Below, piece after piece: positions 24,802 to 32,223 of a stretch of DNA of 35,637 nt. The translations under genes and the position numbers were made by a program. The DNA is taken from positions 1 to 35,637 of the forward strand of contig JBBWZQ010000286.1 in the NCBI GenBank assembly GCA_039649115.1. The letters are read 5' to 3'. This stretch comes from DATEJJ01 sp039649115. GTDB lineage: Bacteria; Actinomycetota; Actinomycetes; Mycobacteriales; Micromonosporaceae. Under the pieces are notes generated by a model. That model had not been told where the DNA came from. It saw nothing but the letters and a program-made list of their open reading frames with translations, and ran no database searches. Position 1 is the first letter of the stretch; each line of letters begins with the position of its first letter.

Positions 24802-25659
24802 TCAACTCGTCACGTCGCGGCCGCTGAAGCGGGCCCACCCGGCGCTGCCGAAGATGGCGAGGTAGGCCAGGGCGGACAGCAGGCCGGGCACGAGGCGCCC
24901 GGCGTCGACCGGGTCGCGCATCAGCTCGGCGAAGGACAGCCAGTAATGGGTGGGCAGGTACCGGTGGATCACCGACAGCTGCGGGATGGCATCCATGATC
25001 TGGCTGGCGAAGGCGAGCAGCATGACCGCGATGGTGGCCCCGATCGGCTGCTCGGTCAGCGTCGACACGAACATCCCGATCGCGCCGAAGCCGGTCAGGC
25101 AGACCGTCACGTACAGGCAGACCAGCACCAGCCGGCCGACCCCCGACCAGAACGGCAGCGTCGAACCGGACAGCGTCACCACCGGGCCGCCGCCGAACAG
25201 GACCAGCCCCAGCAGGGTGCCCACGGCCGCCACGAGCAGCGTGCAGATCAGCGCGAACACCACGATCGCGCCGAATTTGACCAGCAGCAGCCGGGTGCGG
25301 TCGACCGGTACCGACAGCAGGTAGCGCAGCGTGCCCTGGTTGGCCTCGCCGGCCACCGCGTCCCCCGCGATCGCGGCCACCGCGATCGGCAGGAACAGCG
25401 GGATCTCCAGGGTCAGCGACGCGAGCGCGACGAACAGCCCGTTGCTGGTGATGTTGCCGATGAAGCTGCCGACGTCGGAGCCGGCGGGCGGCGCGGTGAC
25501 CTTGACCGCGATCGCGAGGACCACCGGCACCGCGGCCAGCACCGCCATGCCCACCCAGTTGCGCCGGCGGCCGAAGATGAGCAGCAGTTCGGAGCGGAAG
25601 AACCGGGTGGAGACCAGGGGCGGCGCGACGACACCGGCGGGTACCTCAGCCACTGACAT
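24802..25659 (-). CDS. ABC-2 type transporter permease
   Basis: This 285-residue permease has about six membrane helices. A first helix follows RRRNWVGMAV, and the conserved cytoplasmic segment GEANQGTLRYLLSVPVDRTRL is typical of ABC-2 exporters. Further helices lie at about 128-152, 170-190, 200-222 and 258-276. It pairs with the ATPase encoded just upstream, whose 3' end it overlaps by 14 bases. A substrate cannot be named; such pairs export lipids, antimicrobials or polymers. It is the last gene of the LolA-like/ATPase/permease operon. Confidence 0.93.
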   Translation of the reverse strand: MSVAEVPAGVVAPPLVSTRFFRSELLLIFGRRRNWVGMAVLAAVPVVLAIAVKVTAPPAGSDVGSFIGNITSNGLFVALASLTLEIPLFLPIAVAAIAGDAVAGEANQGTLRYLLSVPVDRTRLLLVKFGAIVVFALICTLLVAAVGTLLGLVLFGGGPVVTLSGSTLPFWSGVGRLVLVCLYVTVCLTGFGAIGMFVSTLTEQPIGATIAVMLLAFASQIMDAIPQLSVIHRYLPTHYWLSFAELMRDPVDAGRLVPGLLSALAYLAIFGSAGWARFSGRDVTS

Positions 25660-26605
25660 CGAAGCCCTCCCCGGTCAGCTCGACGAACATCTCCTCCAGG
25701 TCGCTCGTGGACACCTCGAACCCGCGTACCGGCACGTCGGCGTGCACGAGCGCGGCGACCACCTTCTCCGGTGGCACCGTGGTCCCCCCGGCCGTACCGG
25801 CCTCGCCGATGACCGCCGTCACCGTCTCGCCGACCCGTTCCACGCTGGTGAGGCCGAGGTCGCCCAGGATCTTGGCGGCCGCGGCCGGCTCCGGGCTGAG
25901 CACGCGCACCCGCGGCGCGGTCTGCGCGCGCAGCGTGGCCAGCTCGCCCTGGGCGACCAGCCGGCCCAGGTGCATCACGCCCACGTGGGTGCAGATCTGC
26001 TCCACCTCGGAGAGCAGGTGCGTGGAGAGCAGGACGGTGATCCCGTCGGCGGCCAGCGCGGTGAGCAGCTGGCGTACCTCACGGGTGCCCTGCGGGTCGA
26101 GGCCGTTGGTCGGCTCGTCCAGGATCAGCAGCTCGCGGGGGCGCAGCAGGGCCGCGGCGATGGCCAGCCGCTGCCGCATGCCCAGCGAGAAGATGCGGTA
26201 CCGCTTGCCCGCGGCGGCCAGCAGGCCCACCCGCTCCAGCGCCGCGTCCACGCGTTGCCGCTCGCTCGCCGGGTCCGTGGTCCGGTCGGCGGCGTCCAGC
26301 CGGCGCAGGTTGTCGCGCCCGGACAGGTACGGGTGGAACGCCGGCCCCTCGACCAGCGCTCCCACCCGGGGCAGCACCCGCGCGGCGCGCTGCGGCATCG
26401 GCTCGCCGAGCAGGTCGTGCCGGCCGGCGGTAGGCCGGACCAGCCCGAGCAGCAGCCGGATGCTGGTGGTCTTGCCGGACCCGTTCGGGCCGAGGAAGCC
26501 GTACACCGAACCGGCCGGAACGGCCAGGTCGACGGCGTTCACCGCGACCTGGCCGGATCCGAACCGCTTGGTCAGCCCCCTGGAGGAGATGGCCAGATCG
26601 CTCAT
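25646..26605 (-). CDS. ABC transporter ATP-binding protein
   Basis: This 319-residue ATPase has Walker A GPNGSGKTT (residues 39-47), a Q-loop region, the signature FSLGMRQRLAIA, Walker B LLILDEP and the switch LLSTHLLSE. A C-terminal extension of about 90 residues ends DLEEMFVELTGE, typical of CcmA/DrrA-like ATPases paired with ABC-2 permeases. It overlaps the permease gene by 14 bases, and its ATG overlaps the stop codon of the LolA-like gene upstream (ATGA). Confidence 0.95.
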   Translation of the reverse strand: MSDLAISSRGLTKRFGSGQVAVNAVDLAVPAGSVYGFLGPNGSGKTTSIRLLLGLVRPTAGRHDLLGEPMPQRAARVLPRVGALVEGPAFHPYLSGRDNLRRLDAADRTTDPASERQRVDAALERVGLLAAAGKRYRIFSLGMRQRLAIAAALLRPRELLILDEPTNGLDPQGTREVRQLLTALAADGITVLLSTHLLSEVEQICTHVGVMHLGRLVAQGELATLRAQTAPRVRVLSPEPAAAAKILGDLGLTSVERVGETVTAVIGEAGTAGGTTVPPEKVVAALVHADVPVRGFEVSTSDLEEMFVELTGEGFDVSG

Positions 26606-27702
26606 TTGAGCGCCGCCGCGGGGTCCGCGGCCGCCGTGCGCAGCTGCTGACCGTTGACCGCACCGGCCAGTACCCGGCCGTCATCGGTGAGCAGCACGGA
26701 GAACAGCCGGCCCTGCAGCATGCGCCCGCTGCCCCAGGAGCCCTGCACCCGTGGCAGTGCGCCGAGGAAGGCGTCCATCGACCTGCTGCCGGTCGACGGA
26801 CCCGAGGCCGCCTGCTGCGGCAGCCGGGCGGCGACCACCGAGGTCCAGCCCTTGCCGATCACCGCGGCCTTCGGGCGCTGGGTGGTCGCGTCCGGCGTGC
26901 CGGACTTGCTCTGCTCGGTCACCTTGGCGCCGGGCGGCGGGGTGAACGCGAACCGCTGCGCGTCCGGCCGGGTGAAGCTCACGTCGGTGAACCCGATCGT
27001 GAACGCGGGCGGCGCGTATCCCTTGGCGAAGACCTGGACCTGCAGCGGGATGTGCTTCGTGCCGTCGATCCCGATCGTCACCCGGGCCACCTGCGACCGG
27101 GTGTCCTTCGGCGCCAGCACGAGCGTGTACACGGGCCGGCCGGCCACCGTACCGGTCTGGTCCACCGACACCGCCGTGGTCGGGTCGAGCTGGGCCAGTA
27201 CCTTGTCCGCCGCCTCCTGCGGCGTCTTCGGCAGGTCCGGCGCGACGGGCTGCGGCGCCTCGGGCTTGTCGCCCAGCACCGAATGCTGGGCGCTGTTGGT
27301 GGAGCTGGACCAGATCCAGACGCTGGAGCCGTTGCGGATGATGTCCGATTCGCCCAGCCCGCCGAGCAGCGCGACCCGGGCCTTGTCCGGGCCGGAGTAC
27401 CAGACCCGCAGCGTGTGTGAGCCGCTGACCAGGGTGTTGAGGTTGGCGCTGCCGTCCCGGCCACCGATGCTGTCGGGCAGCGCGGGCAGGCCCAGGTCGG
27501 CCTTTTCCGTCACGGTCCCGGACACCGCGTCCAGCCGGGCGGTCTGCACGTCGACCAGCAACTGTGCCGCGCTGCGCGCCGGCAGGCTGGCCTGGGCCGT
27601 CGCGGTCAGGGTGGTCGCGATGGCTCCCCCGCTGAGCACCGCGACCAGGACCCCACCGGGTAGCACCCAGCGGACGACCGGTCGGCTCGCCATCACAGAC
27701 AT
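26602..27702 (-). CDS. Secreted LolA/RseB-like protein
   Basis: This 366-residue exported protein has an N-terminal helix (about residues 9-34, ending TATAQA) and no lipobox. A long domain of the LolA/RseB type follows: VQTARLDAVSGTVTEKADLG, HTLRVWYSGPDKARVALLGG, then VWIWSSSTNS, KVLAQLDPTT and RPVYTLVLAPKD. The half-barrel in LolA and RseB binds lipids or lipoproteins. Here it heads an operon with an ABC exporter, divergent from a two-component system, so it may sense or carry an envelope lipid. The ATG at 27702 has a strong AGAGGAGG ribosome binding site; the longer opening to 27876 crosses the shared promoter region and is unlikely. Confidence 0.85.
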   Translation of the reverse strand: MSVMASRPVVRWVLPGGVLVAVLSGGAIATTLTATAQASLPARSAAQLLVDVQTARLDAVSGTVTEKADLGLPALPDSIGGRDGSANLNTLVSGSHTLRVWYSGPDKARVALLGGLGESDIIRNGSSVWIWSSSTNSAQHSVLGDKPEAPQPVAPDLPKTPQEAADKVLAQLDPTTAVSVDQTGTVAGRPVYTLVLAPKDTRSQVARVTIGIDGTKHIPLQVQVFAKGYAPPAFTIGFTDVSFTRPDAQRFAFTPPPGAKVTEQSKSGTPDATTQRPKAAVIGKGWTSVVAARLPQQAASGPSTGSRSMDAFLGALPRVQGSWGSGRMLQGRLFSVLLTDDGRVLAGAVNGQQLRTAAADPAAALK

Positions 27703-27763
27703 GTGATTGCCTCCTCTGCTGTGTTCCTGGCTCTTAGCATGCCCGTAACAAGCTGTGTCGCCA

Positions 27764-27789
27764 CTGAGAGCTCCTGAGCGGATGCTGAG
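27764..27789. promoter_or_regulatory. Three CTGAG half-sites, candidate response-regulator operator
   Basis: CTGAG occurs at 27764-27768, 27774-27778 and 27785-27789, all in the same orientation with 10- and 11-bp spacing (read CTCAG on the other strand). Evenly phased direct repeats are typical of OmpR/PhoB-type binding sites. The cluster lies between the divergent LolA-ABC operon and the response regulator gene and could control both. Confidence 0.6.
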
Positions 27790-27835
27790 CGCGGCCGGCC
27801 GCACCTGGCCGGCGCGGCGTGCCAGTCTGGTAGCC

Positions 27836-28504
27836 GTGCGACTGCTGGTGGTGGAGGACGAGCCCCGGTTGGCCAAGGCGCTGGAGCGCGGGTTGGCCGC
27901 GGAGGGCTACGTGGTGGACGTCGCGGCCGACGGGGTCGCCGGGCTGGAGGCCGCCCGGCACGGCGAGTACGACGCCGTGGTCCTCGACATCATGCTGCCC
28001 CGGCTGTCCGGGTACCGGATCGTGCAGGCGCTGCGCGACGACAGCAACTGGGTACCGGTGCTCATGCTCTCCGCCAAGGACGGCGAGTACGACCAGGCGG
28101 ACGGGCTGGACGCGGGCGCAGACGACTACCTGACCAAGCCGTTCTCGTTCGTCGTGCTGCTGGCCAAGCTGCGCGCCCTGCTGCGCCGGGGTGCCCCGGA
28201 GCGCCCGGCCGTGCTCGCGGTGGGCTCGCTGCGGCTGGACCCGGCCACCCGCCGGGTCAGCCGGGACACCGACGAGATCACCCTGACCGCCCGCGAGTAC
28301 GCGCTGCTGGAGTACCTGATGCGGCGCAGCGACGAGGTGGTCACCAAGACCGAACTGCTCGACCACGTATGGGACGCGGGCGCCGATACCGACCCGAACG
28401 TGGTCGAGGTCTACGTCGGGTACCTGCGGCGCAAGATCGATCAGCCGTACGGGCTGCGCAGCCTGCAGACCGTGCGGGGCGCCGGGTACCGGCTGGTCGG
28501 CTGA
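27836..28504 (+). CDS. OmpR-family response regulator
   Basis: This 222-residue regulator has an N-terminal receiver domain (acidic pocket Glu7/Asp8, phosphorylated Asp51 in LDIMLP, Lys101 in LTKPF) and a C-terminal OmpR/PhoB winged helix (LTAREYALLEYLMRR to RTVRGAGYRLVG-type end). The GTG at 27836 gives the standard RLLVVEDEP start; the longer opening from 27755 would add 27 residues and cross the operator. The kinase gene follows two bases after its stop. A weak -10 (CAGTCT) lies seven bases before the start. Confidence 0.93.
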   Translation: MRLLVVEDEPRLAKALERGLAAEGYVVDVAADGVAGLEAARHGEYDAVVLDIMLPRLSGYRIVQALRDDSNWVPVLMLSAKDGEYDQADGLDAGADDYLTKPFSFVVLLAKLRALLRRGAPERPAVLAVGSLRLDPATRRVSRDTDEITLTAREYALLEYLMRRSDEVVTKTELLDHVWDAGADTDPNVVEVYVGYLRRKIDQPYGLRSLQTVRGAGYRLVG

Positions 28505-28506
28505 GC

Positions 28507-30024
28507 GTGACGGGCTGGTTCACGCGGCTGAGCCTGCGGGCAAGGCTGATCCTGATCGGGGTCACCGGGGTGGCGGCCGCGCTGGTCCTCGGCGGTCTCC
28601 TGCTGGTGTCGGCGCTGCGCCTGGTGCTCGTGCACACCGTGGACGACGGCGCCCGGCAGACCGCCAGGAACGTCGGCCAGCTGATCGACGCGGGCAGCCT
28701 GCCCGACCCGATACCCACGGCTGGCGCCCAGTACGTCCAGGTTCTCGACGACCGGTCCGCGGTGCGGGCCGCCTCGATCGGCGCGGACCGGATGGCCCCG
28801 CTGCTCACCGCGGCGGAGTTGCGCCAGGCCCGGGCCGGCCGGGTGGTCGTCGTGGGCGGCGAGCGGCTCGGGCTCGGCGGCGAGCTGCACGTCGTCGCGA
28901 TCGCGGCCGGCTTCGGCACCGGCTCGCGGACCGTGGTGGTCGCGGCACCGGTACGCGAGGTGGGGCAGAGCCTGGCGACGGTACGCACGGCCATGCTCAT
29001 CGCCGGCCCGCTCCTGCTCGGCGTGCTCGCGGTGCTGGCCTGGCGGGTGGTCGGCTGGACCCTGCGCCCGGTCGAGGAGCTGCGCGCCGGTGCCGAGGAG
29101 ATCAGCGCCAGCCACTCCGGCCGGCTGCCGGTGCCGGCCGGCGACGACGAGGTGCACCGGCTCGCCGTGACGCTCAACCGGATGCTCGACCGGCTGGAGT
29201 CCGCCCGGGTGCGCCAGCGCGTCTTCGTCGCCGACGCGGCCCACGAGCTGCGCAGCCCGATCGCCTCGCTGCGCACCCAGCTGGAGGTGGCCGACCACCT
29301 CGGCGAGCCGGCACCCACCCCGGACCTGCGCGCCGAGGTGGATCGGCTGGCCCGGCTGGTCGACGACCTGCTCCTGCTCGCCCGCGCCGACGAGGGTGAC
29401 CCGGCGCTGCGCCGGCGCGAGCCGGTCGAGCTGACCGGGTTGCTGACCGAGGCGGCGGGCGCCTGCGCGGGGGCCCGCGTCGAGGTCGTCCCGCCGCCCG
29501 AAAATCCACAATGGACCACCGGCGATCCGGTCGCGCTGCGCCGGGCCGTCGACAACCTGCTCAGCAACGCCTGCCGGCACGCGACCACCCGGGTCGTCCT
29601 GGACGTGCGGCGGGTGGGCCAGCGGGTGCTGGTGACGGTCGTCGACGACGGGCCCGGCATCCCGGCGGCGGACCGGCAGCGGGTCTTCGACCGGTTCACC
29701 CGGCTGGACGACGCGCGGGCGCGCGACGGCGGTGGTACCGGCCTGGGCCTCGCGATCGTCCGGGAGCTGGTACGCCTGCATGGCGGTGGCGTGCACCTCG
29801 CCGACGCCGGACCCGGCCTGCGGGTGACGCTCAACCTGCCCGCCGCCGACTCACCCGACACCGACCCGCCCGACCCCGCGGGCCCGCCCGACCCCGCAGC
29901 CGATGCCGACCCCGCGGGCGACGCCGAACCCGCGGGCGTGGCCAGCCCCGCGGGTGAGACCGACCCCGCGGGCGATGCCGACCCCGCGGGCGTGGCCAGC
30001 CCCGCGGGTGAGACCGGAGCCTAG
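28507..30024 (+). CDS. Sensor histidine kinase with repetitive PAG tail
   Basis: This 505-residue kinase has a first membrane helix (about 14-40) and an extracytoplasmic sensor of about 115 residues. A second helix (about 160-180), a HAMP region, a dimerisation domain with the phosphorylated His246 in ADAAHELRSPIASLR, and a HATPase domain (DNLLSNACRHA, DDGPGIP, GGGTGLGLAIV) complete the core. The catalytic core ends near residue 450. A tail of about 50 residues follows, made of PAGxxx repeats that are not part of the family. It pairs with the response regulator and probably senses cell-envelope stress, given the LolA-ABC neighbours. Confidence 0.93.
   Translation: MTGWFTRLSLRARLILIGVTGVAAALVLGGLLLVSALRLVLVHTVDDGARQTARNVGQLIDAGSLPDPIPTAGAQYVQVLDDRSAVRAASIGADRMAPLLTAAELRQARAGRVVVVGGERLGLGGELHVVAIAAGFGTGSRTVVVAAPVREVGQSLATVRTAMLIAGPLLLGVLAVLAWRVVGWTLRPVEELRAGAEEISASHSGRLPVPAGDDEVHRLAVTLNRMLDRLESARVRQRVFVADAAHELRSPIASLRTQLEVADHLGEPAPTPDLRAEVDRLARLVDDLLLLARADEGDPALRRREPVELTGLLTEAAGACAGARVEVVPPPENPQWTTGDPVALRRAVDNLLSNACRHATTRVVLDVRRVGQRVLVTVVDDGPGIPAADRQRVFDRFTRLDDARARDGGGTGLGLAIVRELVRLHGGGVHLADAGPGLRVTLNLPAADSPDTDPPDPAGPPDPAADADPAGDAEPAGVASPAGETDPAGDADPAGVASPAGETGA
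29893..30018 (+). repeat. Seven tandem 18-bp repeats in the kinase 3' end
   Basis: Units start at 29893 (diverged), 29911, 29929, 29947, 29965, 29983 and 30001; the last six each begin CCCGCGGG and encode PAG plus three residues. Order is PAGDA(E/D), PAGVAS, PAGET(D/G), repeated twice, so a 54-bp block has been duplicated almost without change. This indicates recent slippage and probable length variation between strains. Confidence 0.92.
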
Positions 30025-30030
30025 CCGCGT

Positions 30031-30675
30031 TCAGACGCCCAGGCGCTTGGTCCGCAGCTGCTCCACCAGCTCCTCGGGCCCGGTCAGCTTGACCTCCGCG
30101 GCGCGCTGCCGGCCGGCGAGGAAGAGCGTCAGCTCACCCGGATCGCCGGTCACCCGCAGCTCCGGACCGCCGGCGCCGGCGCGCAGCTTGCCGTAGTCCG
30201 GCGCGTTGATCACGATCGACGCCGGGAACCGGCGCAGCGCGAACCGGACCGCGGTGCGCGACCTGACCCACAGGGCGAGGCCGAGCTGGCGCGGCAACGG
30301 CCGGGCCCGCCAGGTGGGCTGGCCGCGCCGCACGTCCTCGTGGTGTATGAAGAACTCCTGCGTGTTGACCAGGCGGTCGACCGGTCCGAACCCGGCCATG
30401 GACAGCCGGGGCGGGTGGCGGAGCAGCTCCACCAGCTCGTCGAACGGCTTGGTGGCCAGCGCGGCCTGCACCTTCGCCGTGCGCCCCGCCAGCGGCCTGA
30501 GCACGATGCCGGCGGCGGCGTCCGGCCGGCGGTCCCGCAGGACCACGTGTGCGGCGAGGTCCCGGGTTGTCCAGCCTTCGCACAGCGTGGGCTGGTCGGG
30601 ACCCAGTTCGGCGAGCGTGTCGCCGAGCGCCGTTCGCTCCGTACGGGCGAAGTTGTCCGCGTCGATGCCGGTCAC
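30031..30675 (-). CDS. TIGR03085-family metal-binding protein (DinB/MDMPI-like)
   Basis: This 214-residue protein matches the actinobacterial TIGR03085 family, whose fold resembles DinB and the mycothiol-dependent maleylpyruvate isomerase N-terminal domain. Key features are LCEGWTTRDLAAHVVLRDRR (His43) and TQEFFIHHEDVRRG (His111/His112), the expected three-histidine metal site. The precise reaction is unknown; related enzymes use mycothiol as cofactor. The GTG at 30675 is supported by TAGCAT six bases upstream with a TTGGGT -35 at an 18-base spacer. It is convergent with the kinase gene, six bases away. Confidence 0.9.
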   Translation of the reverse strand: MTGIDADNFARTERTALGDTLAELGPDQPTLCEGWTTRDLAAHVVLRDRRPDAAAGIVLRPLAGRTAKVQAALATKPFDELVELLRHPPRLSMAGFGPVDRLVNTQEFFIHHEDVRRGQPTWRARPLPRQLGLALWVRSRTAVRFALRRFPASIVINAPDYGKLRAGAGGPELRVTGDPGELTLFLAGRQRAAEVKLTGPEELVEQLRTKRLGV

Positions 30676-30681
30676 GGCTGG

Positions 30682-30711
30682 ATGCTAACCGGCCGGACGC
30701 GGCTTACCCAA
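30682..30711 (-). promoter_or_regulatory. Promoter of the TIGR03085 gene
   Basis: On the minus strand TTGGGT (30711-30706) and TAGCAT (30687-30682) are spaced by 18 bases, and the GTG start follows six bases after the -10. This is one of the clearer leaderless promoters in the window. Confidence 0.55.
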
Positions 30712-30789
30712 CCCGAACCTTCCGGCGTGCGGATTCCTTGCAGAGGGCGGCCAACCTTGCGGGCGTCGTACACCACACATGGAGGTTGG

Positions 30790-31038
30790 ATGAAGCGCGC
30801 ACTCGCGCTGGCCGCGGCGGTCGCGGCCGTCGTATTGATCTTGTCCGGCTGTGGCCGGCACCCCCTGCGCCGGGCCGGCCAGGTCGGGACCGGCGGCGCC
30901 GCACCGGCCGCCACGCCCGCGACCGCGCCGGCCGCCCCGGCCGGCGTCGAGCCGGATCTGTCCACACTGGACCGTGAGCTGTCCATTGTAGATTCACAGC
31001 TGGCACAGGCCGACCAGGCCGCGGACTCGGACGACTAA
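30790..31038 (+). CDS. Small lipoprotein
   Basis: This 82-residue protein has a basic start (MKRALALAA), a hydrophobic segment and the lipobox LSGC (Cys about 21). A Pro/Ala/Thr-rich spacer and an amphipathic C-terminal helix follow (DLSTLDRELSIVDSQLAQAD), with a heptad-like pattern that suggests a coiled coil. I recognise no named family. GGAGG at 30781-30785 sets the ATG. The next secreted-protein gene starts ten bases after its stop, so the two probably form an operon. Two GTCCANNNTGGAC-type words lie in the coiled-coil codons (30960, 30981). Confidence 0.78.
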   Translation: MKRALALAAAVAAVVLILSGCGRHPLRRAGQVGTGGAAPAATPATAPAAPAGVEPDLSTLDRELSIVDSQLAQADQAADSDD

Positions 31039-31048
31039 AGGGGTACCG

Positions 31049-31744
31049 GTGAAGATCTCCACAAGGTTCGCCCTCGCGGTACCGGTGCTGCTGCTCGCCG
31101 TCGCGGCCGCCACCCCGGCGCAGGCCGCCAGCCCGGCGCCGCGCACCCTGGCCGGCGAGAAGGTGGTGGCCCGGGCGCGCATCGACGGGCGGCTGCACAC
31201 CCTCGCCGCGCTCAAGACCGCGATCGGCGCGGCGACCAACCTGACCAGTGGCCACCGCGCCACCCTCGCCGGCCTGCTCAGCACCGACGTGTCCGGGTTG
31301 ACCGGGCTGCGCGCCAAGGTCGACGGCGAGCAGTCGATCGACGCCGTCCGCGCCGACGAGCGCAGCATGGTCGTCGACTACCGGATCTACCTGCTGGTGG
31401 TGCGGAAGGTCCGGCTGGCCATCGCCGCCGACGCGGAGACCGCCGCGATCGCCAAGCTGGGCGGCGTGCACGACACGCTGGCCGCCGCGGTGGCCAGGGC
31501 GCAGTCGCAGGGCAGGGACGTCTCGGCGGAGCAGGCCGAGCTGACCGACATGGCCGATCAGCGGGCCGCGGCCGGCTCAGCCCTCGCCGGCAAGGTGGAC
31601 GCCCTGCTCGCTGTGCTGCCCGGCCCCGACGCGGCCGCGCTGGCGGCCGCGGTCGGCCCGGTGCGCGCCGCGGTCCGTGCCGCCCGCCAGGACCTGCGCA
31701 AAGGTGTCGCGGACGCCCGCCAGATCCGCCAGCAGCTCAGCTGA
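31049..31744 (+). CDS. Secreted alpha-helical protein of unknown function
   Basis: This 231-residue protein has a signal peptide (MKISTRFALAVPVLLLAVAA..., cut near AQA at about 25). The rest is almost entirely Ala-rich helices: RIDGRLHTLAALKTAIGAA, then LTGLRAKVDGEQSIDAVRAD, YRIYLLVVRKVRLAI and a C-terminal helix ending RQIRQQLS. It contains no cysteines or evident catalytic motif. The GTG start has AAAGGGG upstream. It follows the small lipoprotein gene at ten bases, so the two may act together at the cell surface; that is inferred from position only. Confidence 0.8.
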   Translation: MKISTRFALAVPVLLLAVAAATPAQAASPAPRTLAGEKVVARARIDGRLHTLAALKTAIGAATNLTSGHRATLAGLLSTDVSGLTGLRAKVDGEQSIDAVRADERSMVVDYRIYLLVVRKVRLAIAADAETAAIAKLGGVHDTLAAAVARAQSQGRDVSAEQAELTDMADQRAAAGSALAGKVDALLAVLPGPDAAALAAAVGPVRAAVRAARQDLRKGVADARQIRQQLS

Positions 31745-31786
31745 GTCGGTAATGCTGTGGCCGTCGTCTCGGCAACCGTGGTTGGC

Positions 31787-31817
31787 TTGACTTCGAGTGC
31801 ACTCGAAGGGGGAGGCT
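31787..31817 (+). promoter_or_regulatory. MerR-type promoter with 18-bp palindrome
   Basis: A perfect 18-bp palindrome, CTTCGAGTGCACTCGAAG, occupies 31791-31808. It starts within a TTGACT -35 (31787-31792) and fills the 19-base gap to GAGGCT (31812-31817), a plausible -10. A long 19-base spacer holding the operator is the hallmark of MerR-controlled promoters. The regulator's GTG follows seven bases after the -10. Confidence 0.78.
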
Positions 31818-31824
31818 GAGCCAC

Positions 31825-32223
31825 GTGAGTCACATCGGGGCAGGGGCGACGGTCAGCGAGGCGGCGGCGAAGGTCGGCCTCAGCGTGCACACGCTGCGCT
31901 GGTACGAGCAGGAAGGGCTGGTCGAGCCGGTCGGGCGGGACACCGCGGGCCGGCGCCGGTACAGCGACGGGGAGCTGGACTGGCTGGTGCTGCTGACCAA
32001 GCTGCGCTCGACCGGCATGCCGGTGCGCGACATGCGCCGGTACGCCGAGCTCGCGCGGCTCGGGGACGGGACGGTCGGGCAGCGGCTGCGGCTGTTCCAG
32101 GAGCATCGCGAGCGGGTGCTGCGGCGCATCGCCGAGCTCCAGCGTGACCTGGAGGCGATCGAGTACAAGATCGAGATCTACGGTCAGATGGGGTGCGAGT
32201 ATGAGGCAACGTCAACTGGGTAA
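31825..32223 (+). CDS. MerR-family transcriptional regulator
   Basis: This 132-residue regulator has the MerR winged helix-turn-helix at its start (VSEAAAKVGLSVHTLRWYEQ, then GLVEPVGRDTAGRRRY) and a long C-terminal dimerisation helix (QEHRERVLRRIAELQRDLEA). There is no cysteine cluster of the metal- or SoxR-type; the only cysteine is near the C-terminus (MGCEY). It probably senses a small molecule or aldehyde-type stress and controls itself and the aldo/keto reductase, whose start lies 23 bases inside its 3' end. Its palindromic operator is just upstream. Confidence 0.93.
   Translation: MSHIGAGATVSEAAAKVGLSVHTLRWYEQEGLVEPVGRDTAGRRRYSDGELDWLVLLTKLRSTGMPVRDMRRYAELARLGDGTVGQRLRLFQEHRERVLRRIAELQRDLEAIEYKIEIYGQMGCEYEATSTG

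Noticed and set aside
23149..25656. An 835-codon plus-strand frame opposite the acyl-CoA synthetase and ABC permease.
   Set aside because: The translation is Gly/Arg/His/Gln-rich low complexity, and the minus-strand genes have intact catalytic motifs.
29893..30018. A possible CRISPR-like array because of regular 18-bp units.
   Set aside because: The units are directly tandem, without spacers, are in frame and encode a protein repeat.
30716..30771. Two AACCTT-containing direct repeats upstream of the small lipoprotein gene, considered as sigma-factor promoter elements.
   Set aside because: The spacing to a matching -10 element is wrong, and the similarity beyond the first six bases is weak.
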